Shown here: in pieces, positions 11,683 through 23,282 of the stretch
How the letters are laid out: each line of letters begins with the position of its first letter
Numbering within the stretch: position 1 is the first letter of the stretch
Source of the DNA: Lepidodermella squamata
Lineage: Eukaryota > Gastrotricha
DNA length: 64,000 bases
Direction of reading: 5' to 3'
Assembly: GCA_047495785.1 (NCBI GenBank)
Contig: JBLDXI010000036.1
Coordinates: 496,001-560,000 of the forward strand
Translations under genes and position numbers: made by a program
The notes under the pieces: model-generated
The model's database searches: none
The model's input: the letters and a program-made list of their open reading frames with translations, nothing else
Told to the model about the DNA's origin: nothing

Positions 11683-12066
11683 AATTTATCATTTCACTCA
11701 TGCCTCGCAGCGACATGTCACCTCTAGGATCTGTTAAATTGAGCTGTTTATGATAATGTGGATTATGAAGTTTATATTATGCTAGACTTGATAATAAGCC
11801 CGTTTCTATATGCAATATGTAACGCAGATGTTCGCACTTCGCCTGGGCGACTCCTATTTGCAATAATTGTTTTCGTCATCTGCAAACTATTTTGAGCGAC
11901 ACGTGTCCCCCTTAATTTAATGAGCAAACAACAAGCAACAAATAGGAAACAATAAAACTTAACAATCGCCTAAAATTTCCGGCATTGGCCAGCTGACGTT
12001 GGCCAGCTGCTTGTTTAGACCGGGATGCGGTTTTGGTTCGTGGAGCCGTAATACGGAAGCTTATAA
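11683..12066. other. 3' flank and intergenic
   Basis: AT-rich flank of the LamG-like gene. Nothing else is seen. Confidence 0.5.
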
Positions 12067-12486
12067 CTAATGAAAAAATATCTGTAATGACAGCAAAGAG
12101 AGCACGAAAGCCTCCCGATACGGCCCTTTCACTATTGCATCCTCCATCCGTTGTTGCATGGTCGACAGCAACTCGTGGCCAAGCGGTGGTTCGTAGCCCT
12201 CATTTCCGACGGCGTTTTTCCACGCGAGACAAACCGCAGGGATGGCGCAGCATAGCATGTACGTGAATAGGCTGCAAATCGACCATTTTCGGACGCAGGT
12301 TCTCAGTTCTTCGACTGACCATGCAACTTGCGTCACATGACCGCGACCACAATTCATTATTATAATACTGAGAGTAACGAGAACAGCGTTCAAGAAAAAG
12401 CAGCTTTTAACTGAGCTTACTTGAGCCATGCCATTATCGCCTTGGATTGTTTGCTGTCCCATAGCTGAGTGAGCCGCTTGAGACAT
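12067..12486 (-). pseudogene. Truncated copy of the two-TM (CD225/dispanin-like) gene
   Basis: It is closely similar to the intact gene at 23283-24118: the first exon, its 53-nt intron and the first membrane block ('KWSICSLFTYMLCCAIPAV') are recognisable. The match includes roughly 200 bp of 5' flank (12487-12690 against 24119-24345). Compared with that gene, exon 1 lacks 8 nt just before the donor, so normal splicing would shift the frame; only the unspliced RNA stays open. The frame stops after 139 codons inside the second hydrophobic segment, and no copy of the Cys-rich last exon follows. It is best read as a partial duplicate. Translation from unspliced RNA as a one-TM protein is possible but unlikely. 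Confidence 0.7.
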
Positions 12487-12977
12487 TCCCTTTATCCTCT
12501 TCTTTTATCGTTCAGAAATCTGCAGAAGTGTGTGTTTCCGTAAAGCAGCAGAGATATCTCATCTCCGAGTTGGCGGATGGCAAATTTCATAGAGGAAGCT
12601 AATTATCTTCCATTCATCAAAATCGACGTTTTCAGGAAAAATAATTAAAATCAAATATACCACTGGGGCTGATAGCCAGAATTTCCACTTAGGCATTGTG
12701 AACTGAGGGGTACTTTACCCCCAAATTGGGAACAGAAAATTACCGCAGCATGGCACTATCATCACTAAAACTCACTCCTAACTCTATTAAACAAGCGATT
12801 TATTTATATGATGATTGTTTACAGATTTATTTTCATGAACATTTTCATTTAAATTTTACTACATATGGCGGCGAACAGCTTTGTATGAAAATAGTACAAA
12901 AAAACTGGTCAAACACGATATATTCATACTTGCGACTGATGCGACGATTTGCTGCGTCACATGAAAATTAGTCGACG
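12487..12977. repeat. Duplicated 5' flank, then intergenic
   Basis: 12487-12690 matches 24119-24345 (shared 'GTGTGTTTCCGTAAA' and 'CATTCATCAAAATC' strings). The remainder up to the receptor remnant has no gene. Confidence 0.6.
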
Positions 12978-15015
12978 CTACAACGCTACAGTCGCCCCGA
13001 TGACTAAGGGCAAGTTTACGAGCGACGCCGTGCGATAGCGTTTGATTTCCGGGTCTTTGACTTTAGCAATGACTATGGACAAGAGTACAGCGGCGCCCGC
13101 AGGAATCAGGTCGACCGCCGCTAACATCATCATGAATTTAAAGTCCTCAACTTCACTTGCCTCGCATATCTCAATATAGACATGGCGTAAGATGTCACGT
13201 TCAGCCGCATATACTCATTAATGACGTTCTTAATACGTGATTTCATTACATTGCTGATGAGCCATGAAGCTAATGATGACAGGCTAATGATTAGGACAAG
13301 GATTGGTGCAACGTTGGCGAACAGGAATTGCAACCTATTAGAACCTCTCTTCATCACCCTTTTCAATTCAGCTGGAAGCCTAAGTATTACTGCGTTGTTC
13401 TCATAAATGCAGGGCAAAAAAGTGACGCGTCGCCTTGAAGTTACGTAAATTGCCAACTTTCGATAAATAAGCAAATGAACGACGGTTGCTCCAATTGCGA
13501 GGAAAATATACTTCATATTACAAACCACTGCAGAATGAACATCCAGGGAGAACAAGATTGAAGATGCGTTGAGTAACATGCAAGCAAGGGTGAAAATGAT
13601 CCTATCGATTTTCAACTTCGATTTCAAAGCCAGCAGTTGAGAAATGGTTGCTACGGCGTTAAGGACGCATGCGAAGATGAGAAAAGCATTCAGAACGTGC
13701 AGTGTCTCAATTTCCTCGCCTGGCGAATCAGCTGGGGGTTCTTTATTCACTGAATACCAGACGTAAGGTTCGAAACTGCGAATCGCGTAACTTGAGATAT
13801 CGCTCACGTTTGTGTTACTCGGTGGTAGATTTATTTCGGAGTTGATCCGCACCCGATTTTCCTCCGGTGTCCACTGGAAAATGTACTGAGGCTCCGAGTC
13901 CTGTTCAAGCCTGTGCGAGTACTCGATGACGCCCTGGCGGAACCCTACGAAGCTAACAGAGGCAGCACTTTTATTCGCAGCGTCCATTACTATCTTCGGA
14001 TTGTTGCCGTAATCTTTTAGAGACATATTTTTCATTTTAAGGATCTTCCCAGCTCCGTCTCGCGTTAGTATGGCTTGAAGGTACGCATCGTGGCAGAGGT
14101 AACGCCTGCTGTAGCCGGACATGTTTCTAGGATCGGGAATAGCCTTGTCAAGCATTTCATCAAATCGCACTGTGTCGTAGCCTAGACTGGTTTTCCCGGT
14201 ATTTTCGACCCCAAAGCCTGTCCATATTGATCCGATTAAAACGGTTGATTGATACTGCTGCAAGACAATGGCTTTGGTACACCCCGGTGCGATGAAGTCG
14301 GGTCTTGTTCTTATATCCCCATAACTGAGCCCTGGCAGGATGAAAAGGTACCGAGATCCAGTTAAGCCGAAGCTGAAGCATTTGCATAAAAAGAGCAAGG
14401 AACTTGGGAAATCTGTAATTTCATAAATTATCACTCGTGCACCTGAACGTTTCAATCCGAGCAAAAAATCATCATTTAAGTCAAATGCTGCATCGAAATG
14501 TACAACTCGTATGCCATTTTTGACGGCCAAATCGTAAAAGTAAGATGCGACGTGAAAGTTGACAATCGTTGACCCAGCATTTGCTAGTATTGCAATCTTT
14601 TGCCACCCGCCGATCTTCTTGATGAAGTTGAGTCTCGGCAGGGCCAGTGCCTCTCCGGATAACGTTCGTGTTGCGACGTAAGAGACCGCCAGTGCTAGCG
14701 CATCTTTCTATATATCATTATACGGCTATATTGCGGCTGTTTACAACTGTGGAGCGGTTGCATCCCAAATTACTATCTTCGGTTCAAGGGCTATAAAATT
14801 GCCATTAGCTGCGATTGCTATCTTGCGTTCTTGGACTCTTGAAGATAAAAGAAGATAAATTCATCTTCTTCGCTTATCCTTCCCATAATTCTTCAAAGTT
14901 TTCGCGCGCTCTTCTACAATTCTTCGATTGAAAATTATACAGTTAGCAAAAACGAACTGCCGAGACCAATGAAAAAGTATTATTATCCGTGACTCGGTGC
15001 CGTCCATCTTTATTT

Positions 15016-16097
15016 TCAACGCAGCGAAACAATTGAAAATGAAGAAATGAAATGAAACCAAGAGAATAATTTATCACACTTTGTTTCAACAGAAATGGCG
15101 ATAACAGGTTGAATAATATCGGAAGAGCCAGCACTCAGCAATAGTATAGTAGCGACCTTTTGCCGGAATTTCGCTAATTTTCCCTCCTTCGTCCTCGGAT
15201 CGTACGCGATGATGTCGACTCGTCTCCACGCGCCGTCTGTCTCCTGAAGCCGGTTTACCGCGACTTCCTCGTGCACTTTCATCCCGTTCTTCCGTAGTGC
15301 CGTAGCGATCATCGAGCGGATTTTATCATGACGACTGGTGATCATCAGCGAGTTGAAATGACAAGCGCCGAGGACATGACCAAGAGTTTCTTTCTCAGCG
15401 CCGCAGTGGTGGTCCCGTCGCTTGCAGCAAACTTACTGCTTCTCACTGACACAGATCTCGCCGTCATCTTAATTGCGCAGGTGTACTCGCTCGACGAGAG
15501 GCCGGTTTTATTCAGGATCAGGTTGTTACCCGCGCGATATTCCTTGAACAACACAGCGCCCTCACCTGTGGGTTTCGAACACCACTCCTTAAAACACGAA
15601 TCGCGTTTCGGTTTCCTGAGATCGCGGCTCGTTGCCTGGCGGTCGTCGGGTAGGGTCAGCTTTCTCGAGTTGGTCGTTGTTGATCGAGGCAAGCTTCATG
15701 CAGATAGCGTAGTGTTGGATGAACGCCTCCCACGATGCTCGCCTGATTGCGAGTCCGCGGCAGCGCCTGGCGGCGTAAAGGAATGCGTCGGGTGCCGGGG
15801 TTGGCAGGAGGAGCACTCCCTTCACGGCTGATCTGACTATCTTGTCCACATTCTCCAGGAATGATCGCGGCAGCTTGTTCAGCGGTGCGGTTTAGCTTAC
15901 TGGTTCAGCAGCGTGAGCTTTTGATCTCCGCGAAGCCAGGTGCATGCGACAAGTTTATTCAAGTTCTTATTCAGATTGCTGATAGCCGATGCGGTATCGA
16001 AGTCGATCAGGGCCGAGAAATCGGTTCCCCAATATTTGATGATTTCGCCGGGTTGGAGGGCGGGATGGACGTGTTAGCGTCGATCATTAGTCATTAG
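15016..16097 (-). mobile_element. Non-LTR retrotransposon fragment (RT end, thumb, CCHC), nested
   Basis: Broken minus-strand frames give consecutive pieces of a LINE ORF. Near 16060-15960 is an RT-end block ('PGEIIKYWGTDF', later 'QKLTLLNQ'). Near 15849-15600 is a thumb block ('DKIVRSAVKGVLLLP'). Then comes a 'NLILNKTGLSSSEYTCAIKM' stretch, a CCHC finger at about 15420-15365 ('CCKRRDHHC...ETLGHVLGAC') and the 'SRHDKIRSMIATAL' helix that follows such fingers in R2/NeSL-like elements. Frames change several times and stops are present. It lies wholly inside the transposon at 14663-18444. The long plus-strand frame 15328-15831 is its shadow. Confidence 0.75.
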
Positions 16098-17354
16098 TGG
16101 TTCGGTTAAGTAAAATAATCCTATCAACAATGCAGAAATTAAAATTTAATACAGCGGCTAATTGGATGTAATATTACTGTACTATTAGATGTACAATTAG
16201 ATAGATTCGGGAGATATTGGAATAAGATAGTAATGAATCATTATTAGCTATTTTAGAATGAGCCATTCTAAAAAAGCTCCTTTGATTCTACGATAAATTA
16301 TAGAATGATATTTGTGAACACGTAGATTTACTGGAAGTAGATCTCGTCCATGGAAGCTTTAGCGGATAAATCTTTGAAGTTTCGCAATTAGGAAACAAGC
16401 GGTCTGTAAAGATTTCTGAACATGTATCACTTAAAACCGAAATGAACTAGTAATTTTCAAGAATCGATGACGGCACCATCGGAAAAAATGTGACGTAGTA
16501 TTTCCGTAAGAAGTCCGCGCAAAAATCGTGAAACCCAAACTTGAATGGTGGATCACGTTTTGTCGTATACGAATAATGTCAAGCGAGTTACATGTCAAGC
16601 ATTCCTCAAATACGGCGGTTTCGTTGCTAATTGATAATCATCAATCATCGCTAAATCGCTAACCAGATCACATTATCAAGACAATCCGCTATCTTTCTTA
16701 GGATGCAGGAATACAAGTCATCCTAGCAATTCTTGAATGCAACCAACTTCGTTAACTTTGTGTGATTCTACTATTGACCTCGTGTGGCTGCAAATCTAAG
16801 CGATTCCGCGAGCTTCGGGCAAGGTTTTAGTTCAGTTTGTTGCAACAGATCAACTGCTCATATTTGATAAACATGAAATTCGATTGATCAGAAAAAGATG
16901 TGATCGCTTTTTCAAGCGAAAAATTTAAGAAGGATATCAAAATGCGAGATAATGGAGAAGGATAACCGCAAATTAGGGTAAGGTTACCTAATCTGTCATA
17001 ATTTTGCTTACTTTTTTTCGAGGCCCGATATCTACTGACCTGATGGGTCCCGGTCCGATTTTTTTTGACAGGGACCTCAGTTCAGGTCTTGGCTTCAATA
17101 ATCCGTCGACAAAATTTGACCCGAATGCGTATTGTGTGCGTGGCAGCAGGTGGTGTTGCGCAAGAGACGGGTTTTTAAAAATGGGCAGGGTCTCCTATTG
17201 TGTCATAATTTCTCGACCAACGGTCCTAATTGTCATAATGGGGTTTAGCGTTATTTTTTTGGCCTGCCTTTATAGGAGTAGGTAAATCAAGGTCGGCGGA
17301 TTCGAATATCATGGTCTAGAGGCCGGAATGTTGCTCGGATGGGCGGCTGCCTCA

Positions 17355-17540
17355 GCCCAAAAAAGTGCCAAATTTTGAGTTTTTTCAAATTTTCACTTTC
17401 GTTTTATCATCCTAATATCGTCACATAGCCATCTAAAATAGATCAATATCTTCAACCGGCGCTAAATAAACACCAATGAGTCAAAAAAACGAAAGTGAAA
17501 ATTTGAAAAAAACTCAAAATTTGGCACTTTTTTTGGCGCC
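17355..17540. mobile_element. Fold-back MITE (palindromic arms)
   Basis: 'AAAAAAGTGCCAAATTTTGA...' from about 17359 to 17404 recurs inverted at 17486-17536 with almost no mismatch over about 46 bp. The spacer is about 80 bp. Outer ends read GCCC/GGCGCC. No coding content. It directly abuts the 5' break of the LINE fragment that follows, so it may have inserted into that LINE. Confidence 0.65.
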
Positions 17541-17986
17541 TTTTGTATAGAAGTGACTACTATTCATCGATTGACGGTGCCTCGTATTATGAAAGATGTA
17601 AAAAACTAGGACTGTGTCCTCTTGAAATCAGACGCTTTCAACATGACCTTGCGCTATGCCATAAAATGTACCTAGGCTGTGTGGATGCTAGCTTTTCTAC
17701 ATTCTTCAAAATATCTTCAAATCCCCGTTTACCAGCTCATGCTGTTGTGATCAAACGATTTGAACATCCGAGCTCTCAGTTCAGCTTTACAAGGCGTGTG
17801 CGCGCAGCGTGGAACCGGCTGCCCTCAAGTATTGTCAATAATTCTCATACTGTGTTTCTGCGATATCTTAAATCTAAGTCAGATGAACTAGTGGATTTTA
17901 CGACCTCTGAGGTGAGGCGCCGAGAACTAACCTATTGCTAACTGTTGTGAAACAAAATGCATAATAAAATCAGAATCAGAATCAGT
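17541..17986 (+). mobile_element. 5'-truncated CR1/L2-type LINE, 3' end
   Basis: The plus-strand frame 17543-17941 is the C-terminal end of a non-LTR reverse-transcriptase protein. It shows 'YYERCKKLGLCPLEIRR', 'FSFTRRVRAAWNRLPSSIV' and a final 'FLRYLKSKSDEL' segment, an arrangement typical of CR1/L2/Jockey-like elements. It stops at 17941 and is followed by a short 3' tail of repeated ATCAGA units (17966-17986), as such elements have. No RT core is present, so it is dead. Confidence 0.75.
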
Positions 17987-18886
17987 AGAAACATTGGCTC
18001 AGCTGGTCCATAATTCCTGGGAAATTCTCCGGGAATGGGAAACTATGAAAGTATGCCCATTCAAACGCAGACTCTGGTCATGTTTGAACAATGAGTGGAA
18101 CATAAGAGAGAGAGAGAGTTTACCCTATAAGTTTAGCCTATAGATTTTGAGAAAAATTGATGGAATTATCCTAGACTACGCTCCAACGGAACGATTATGA
18201 AATAAGGAAGATAGAGATAAATTTGGTTGATCTTAAGAATTTAGCCATGATAACGGAGAAATTGTCTGAAGCGTTTGTGTGCAGTACGCATTCTGGTAGG
18301 CGTTTTAACCGCTCGGTATCGGATGCGCCGCAATAATGATGCTATTACCGGCAAATAAAAAGTAGCTATACCAGTACCAAGTATTTTATTACAAACAGCA
18401 TGAAAGTACTGCCTAACGAGGTCTCTTACGTCGCAACACGAACGATAAACGGGTGCGATAAAAATTGGGATACACTGCGCGGTTCGCAGTGAAAATGGGT
18501 GATAAACAAACGGGGGAAACGGCTACCAGATTTGTGTGGTGAAGAATTTGCGCCAGAGATTTGCATCCAGCAGTATAGCCTCCTGCAAAAACAACCGGCG
18601 ATTTTGCTGAATTATTAGCTAGGGGTTTCCTGTAGAATTCTATCACTCGCCGGGTTAGCAGAAAACTTCCTGGTCCTTCATCCTGATTGAAGGCAACCAA
18701 CTCGTAGCCTGGCAATATGTCGTTCCGCTTGTTGACTATTTCGATCAGTAGATTTTGAACATGCGGGCAAATGTCCCCGGCAGTATCGATAACTTGAATT
18801 GGTGTAGTGCCAAAAAACATCTCCAATTTGGTAGTTTCGCCTCGAACTGAGTATACTAGGAATAATGTAAAAAATGTTGATTTCAT

Positions 18887-19430
18887 TGTCGGAGTATCTA
18901 GATTGCTGAAAATCGCAAAATAAATGTCGATTGAATTGAGCACACGCTATGAACATTGGCATATACACGAACGAAAGAGGGCGTCGAGTAACTGCACACC
19001 GAGAAACCTAATTACTTACCCCGATGCTTAGATTTGCAGTCGTAAGATTATCTCTAGTACGAGCATGCAGCCAAAATGTCTATACATTTTTTTGCTATCA
19101 TGGGGGTTAATTAGTCGACGAGCAAATTACATTTAGAAAACGTACACCATCACGTACTACGTGAGTATAGAATGGCCAATGTCCGAGTAGATGACCTGAG
19201 AGAAATGACAGCGGCATACCAACCGTTCTCCATATGATTGGTACAATTTGGTTTTGCTAAATAATTGATCTCTTCCATACACCCAGTGGGGAAAATGTAG
19301 ACCCTGGCATACAGGGGGGTTTTGACCACATTTGAACCCTTTCATGGCAATAAGGACGATTTCGGAAATTCGACTTTGACAACGCACTAATATTGCATTT
19401 TGATGAATTGATCGCCCTTTTGAGCAATAT
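18887..19430. other. 5' flank of the receptor remnant; no gene
   Basis: No gene is seen. Minus-strand frames near 19157-19387 have no recognised domain and continue into the adjacent mariner-like element. Confidence 0.4.
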
Positions 19431-20377
19431 TACAGGGTGTTCAAGAAATAATAGCCAGGCTATTTTTAGCGCTGGACTTCGGCCAGACGACACGCGACTT
19501 TTCTAACACTTGAGACGCGAGTCGTAACGGCGTGTTTTCTTGTAAAAGCGGGAACTTTTGTATTGGCCTTGATTTTTTTATTGCCACCTCAAAACCAGAA
19601 ATTGAAAAAAATCGTCGGGGAAATAGCTTGATAAAAATCACATCTAAATTGGTTTCTTGAATCGTAATTGAAAGGTATTCAATTTCGTTGATTACAATAG
19701 CCAAGATTAATCAACCAATTTATGGTGTTTTTGCTTCTGACTAATTATTCAAAGTAACGCGTCTTACTGTACTTTTAGTAAGTTACTGTACCTACTAAAG
19801 TTGGGTTTTTGGACCTTTTTGCTTTATATATGGGCGAAGAAGTAACAGCTTGCTATCGGCGGGAAAAAAGTAATCGCCATAAATAACTTTTAGGAACGAA
19901 CGCGATGGGAATTGCTTTCCTGAATCACATTTTTATGTTGATTTTCAATAACCGCTTTCGAAGTAACTCGGCGACGCAAAAATTGAGCCATTTTTGCAAG
20001 TCTGCACGAAAATGTTTTCCTCTCACATTGGTTTTCATGGTAACAGTTACCCCGAATATCATCGGGAAAAGTAAAACGAGGTATTGAGCTGAGAGATGAG
20101 TAAAATAGCAAAGCCCCAAGTGAAAGTTGGATTTGAATGAATGTCTTCGTTATGAATTTCATCAGATTAAAAAGTATTCAAAAACCGGATTGAGGAGATA
20201 TTTATTTTTTATTTTTTCTATTTTCCATCTATTTCGATTCGCGATTCTGAAAACTGAAATCGGTGGGTTGAGTTGGGCTAGATGGCTCAGGGTCCAGCTT
20301 GACAACTTGCTCGCGTGTCGTCTGGCTGAAGTCCAACGCTAAAAATAGCCTGGCTATTATTTCTTGAACACCCTGTA
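19431..20377. mobile_element. Mariner-like non-autonomous element (947 bp)
   Basis: 'TACAGGGTGTTCAAGAAAT' at 19431 and its inverse ending 'CACCCTGTA' at 20377 begin TIRs of about 70 bp (shared 'AATAGCCAGGCTATTTTTAG'). Both ends carry TA, the target preference of Tc1/mariner elements. The interior is AT-rich with no transposase catalytic blocks. Confidence 0.8.
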
Positions 20378-20738
20378 CTTTTCGATGTTGGCTACAAGAA
20401 TTTGAAACAATGAGACCGCTATCTCACACCGTTTTGAAAGTATGGCCACTTTAAAATTGGTAGCCGAGGAGTGAAATTTCGATTTTTTTTAAATTGAAAT
20501 CAAGGTAACCCAATTTCACTATCCGGTCAAACAAAAAATACTACAGAGTTCGGCATTGTCACATTGACTTGTGTGTGAAAACTAAGGGCGCTGCCTAGAT
20601 TTTGGTTAATGAAAAAATGAAAAATGACAGTAAACGGCGTTTTCAGGCGGTTTCCTGCAATTCCCACTGGAACTTTGCAGTATTTCGCAAAAAACGTGCA
20701 CTTGCTGCTCAGGGAATTAATATTTCATCGACGAATCT
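20378..20738. other. Intergenic
   Basis: AT-rich. No supported feature. Confidence 0.4.
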
Positions 20739-20918
20739 ATGCTTTCAGAACCGAATCAGCAATACGAGGGTTTAGCAGCGATAGCTTCGAAAAGCGACTC
20801 GATATTGTCCATTGTTCATGCTCCTGACATGCCGCTGGATGATGCCGTTCGATTGCTGAGAGCGGTCGACAAGCTGCATGCATTTTTTTCGAATTTCTTT
20901 ACTTTCTTGGTTAATTAA
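20739..20918 (+). CDS. Possible short coding exon, unrecognised
   Basis: A 59-codon frame with an ATG at 20739 and TAA at 20916-20918. Its composition is protein-like ('SILSIVHAPDMPLDDAVRLL'). A 'ATGCTTTCAG' acceptor overlaps the ATG, so it could be a last exon. No family recognised and no partner exon found. It may be chance or a gene relic. Confidence 0.22.
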   Translation: MLSEPNQQYEGLAAIASKSDSILSIVHAPDMPLDDAVRLLRAVDKLHAFFSNFFTFLVN

Positions 20919-21116
20919 CTGATTGGGTGCAGATTAGCAACCCTCTGAACCAAATTTCAACATCAAACATCAAATCGTCAATATCGAGTTAATATCAGAT
21001 ATCAAATACCTAGATTTAAAAACTAAAATTTATTCAAACCAGTTTAACCCATATCATAGCTGGAAAGTTATCGCCGGCATAATGTCTGAATTGAAATTTT
21101 TTCGAACCGTGTGATT

Positions 21117-22248
21117 TCATGCAATCCAAATGGAGCTTGTAACTTTAGCTGAAGCTGGTACCGTTGTGTTAAACATTTTAGCATTAACATTGTAGGCGCA
21201 ACTCAGCCTTGCGATGTTCTTCGCATAATAGGCGCAATCGCAGTAAGAACGCGCGTTTTTCGAGTACAGCTGCGTTGAATCGATAGACGTACCTGTAGCT
21301 TCGACGTCGTAAAGCAGCCATCTGTGAACATATAAGATCATAAAAAGATATAAGCTTGTCGTTGGCCTCCTTCAAAACTCGGATTTAGGCTTGGATTTAC
21401 GATTTAAGGCAGGTTTAGGAGGAATGATTCTCTGTGAAAATATTATTTTCTTAGCCTTTACATTCACACTTTTATCATTCACATCTCGAAACCAAGCCAA
21501 ATTCCGGTTTTTCATCGTGCCAAAACATACACGGTATCAGAATTTGAAGGCGGGAATTGCCTATTGGTATTGCCATAGCAGTAATTAGGTGTTGTTGTGG
21601 GTTCTGTGTTGGTATTTATTTGACTTCCTTTACTGAAGAGCTGCACCGAGGTGATTATCGCAGAGGGGCCGCCCGTTGCAAAGCCTATCGTGGCGATCAA
21701 ACACAGCAAAAAAGCACACTGGTACGGCCCTTTGAGCTTAAGATCCATAGCTCGTTGCTGTGGGGTCCACATAAAGGTTGGACCAGGTGGCGAAACGTAA
21801 TTCTCATCCTCGACCACGTCGTCTTTCTTCTTCCAAGCTAGACAAACAGCTGGAATCGCGAAGCATAGCAGGCCGGTGAACAGGGTACAAATCGACCACT
21901 TTTGCACGCAATTCTTCATTTTTCCAACAGGCCAGGTCGCTAGAAACGGCTGAGCAACTCGCCCACGCCCAGTATTCACTACAACGATGCTGAAAAATAG
22001 CAAGATTTTCATTGGTCCTGTAAATTAGGAATTTACTTCTGGACAGGGGCCATTCCCATGTTGTTGTATTGGGGCTGAATGTAGATCGGCTGCTGCATCG
22101 GATACATATTGCCTTGCTGATACATGCCAGGATTATACCCCAGATTATTTGGTTGCTGATAGTTTGGTGGGAAGTCATATTGAGGAACGCCTGGGTTCTG
22201 TGACTTCTGAGCTGGGTCGTAATACGGCGATGGCGCAGCTCCGTTCAT
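21117..22248 (-). CDS. Two-TM membrane protein, CD225/dispanin-like, with Pro/Tyr-rich N-terminus
   Basis: Three exons, 22248-22037, 21989-21531 and 21321-21117, joined in phase 2 at both introns (47 and 209 nt), giving 291 residues. Residues 1-70 are Pro/Tyr/Gln/Asn-rich with a PPxY-like 'PPNY' motif that WW domains could bind. A membrane block 'KWSICTLFTGLLCFAIPAV' is followed by a charged loop containing 'TPQQR' and 'KGPYQCAF', then a second hydrophobic segment. A Thr-rich linker leads to a Cys-containing C-terminal exon ('YCDCAYY', 'CAYNVNA'). The Pro-rich tail plus two-helix layout resembles CD225/dispanin (IFITM-like) proteins, but the signature is weak and the Cys-rich C-terminal domain is not typical, so the name is tentative. 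Its paralogue lies 1 kb away at 23283-24118. Confidence 0.65.
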
Positions 22249-22648
22249 CGTTTCTAGCAAAATGAAGTTAAAACAGTTTATCGGACAATGCACATTATCG
22301 GATGCGTTGGCGTTTTCATCGGTTTATCAATTATTCATCGATGAACGAGGGGGGGGCTTGCTTGATGCGCAACGCTTAGGAACAATCGATGAGCCCATTT
22401 TGAGATTGCGCATCATAAAATCATGAATGCGTTTCACTATTATCTAGAGGAGAAAAAATTTCTGTTCTGCCCTTACACACCTTGTGCCCTCTTGCGTTCT
22501 TTGCGGGGTCTAGAATATCGACGGGTTGAACGTTTTTGTTCATTCAGTTTTTGTTGTTCAGGGAAACTTGTTCATTATAGATAATCTAACATGCAACAAA
22601 AATGGTTTTTACTAAATGTTTTGAATTTTAACTAGATATAACCGGATC
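22249..22648. other. 5' flank; no gene
   Basis: Intergenic. 22608-22735 (covering the start of the next element) was copied into the intron at 27729-27839. Confidence 0.5.
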
Positions 22649-23007
22649 CAGAGTTGTCCCCGGGTCGGATCTAAGCCGGGTCGGATTCGCGTCCGCCCCG
22701 TGGACCCGACACTGGGTAGCTGTAACCTAGACTTAGCTAGAAACTCACCACACCGTAAAATTTAGTGTGTTCAATGTCACTTATTAACGGGAAAACGGGG
22801 ATTAACGTAGCAAAACACATTTTAGCGAAGTTTCGGTTAGCGTAACCTAGAAAATTACCCTTTCGTATTACCTAGAAAATTACCTAGAAAAAACCTCGGA
22901 AAATGCGGCCAGTTTAGACCCCGGTTCGGGTCGGATCGGATCCGGGTTTAGGTTTCCCAAGTCCGGTTCGGGTCGGGTCAAAAATTGTGGACCCGAGGAC
23001 AACTCTG
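22649..23007. mobile_element. hAT-like MITE (359 bp) with 8-bp TSD
   Basis: The element begins 'CAGAGTTGTCC' and ends 'GGACAACTCTG'. The flanks are ACCGGATC at 22641-22648 and again at 23008-23015, an 8-bp target duplication diagnostic of hAT-type integration. The interior is rich in 'GGGTCGGATC' units and has no transposase. Confidence 0.85.
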
Positions 23008-23282
23008 ACCGGATCAAACCAGGATTGAAAGATCTGCCTTAGTGTGGTCCAAGCCAAAACATTTTGGAATCAGCAGCCAAACCACAAAAAGGTCGCCAGA
23101 GTCCGCGTATCTTTTTAGTTTAATTTTACTGTGTTAGTCTCGAAAAAACAAAGAATCGCCTTGAGTCCGCATTTGGACCACATCGGAGTTTCTAAACATG
23201 TCTACACATTCAAAGTTATTAGCATGGATATTTTAGAGTGAAGATATTAGAAATATTGCTTGAATCAAGCAATCCCTTGCTG

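Larger units (their letters stand above)
14663..18444. mobile_element. 3.78-kb DNA transposon with 25-bp perfect TIRs and 4-bp TSD
   Basis: 'CGTTCGTGTTGCGACGTA...' (25 bp, 14663-14687) is exactly inverted at 18420-18444. Flanks are ATAA at 14659-14662 and ATAA at 18445-18448, a 4-bp target-site duplication (TTAT on the gene strand). Removing the element and one TSD copy restores the reading frame of the host receptor gene, which confirms both borders. I see no transposase. The interior holds fragments of two non-LTR retrotransposons on opposite strands and a fold-back element, so it is a non-autonomous or heavily invaded copy. The 4-bp TSD and these ends do not let me name a superfamily. Confidence 0.85.
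12978..18886 (-). pseudogene. GABA-B-like (family C) receptor gene interrupted by a transposon
   Basis: The N-terminal part runs from ATG 18886 to 18445: signal peptide 'MKSTFFTLFLVYSVRG', then the first lobe of a periplasmic-binding-like ligand domain ('YPNFYRT'). It is cut by the element at 14663-18444. The frame resumes at 14658 without loss of register once the element and one TSD copy are ignored. It gives the second lobe ('GGWQKIAILANAGS'), a Cys-poor linker and four TM helices (about 13760-13210), then a stop at 13132-13130. Just beyond, in another frame, lie recognisable TM5 and TM6 pieces ('LIPAGAAVLLSIVIAKVKD') up to a TAG at 12980-12978. So there is also a frameshift near 13150-13220, and TM7 is missing. 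No introns are seen. Members are G-protein-coupled receptors for GABA or other small ligands; this copy should be inactive. An apparently related receptor starts at 62023. Confidence 0.8.

Noticed and set aside
15328-15831. 167-codon plus-strand frame
   Set aside because: It is the shadow of the minus-strand LINE thumb and zinc-finger region.
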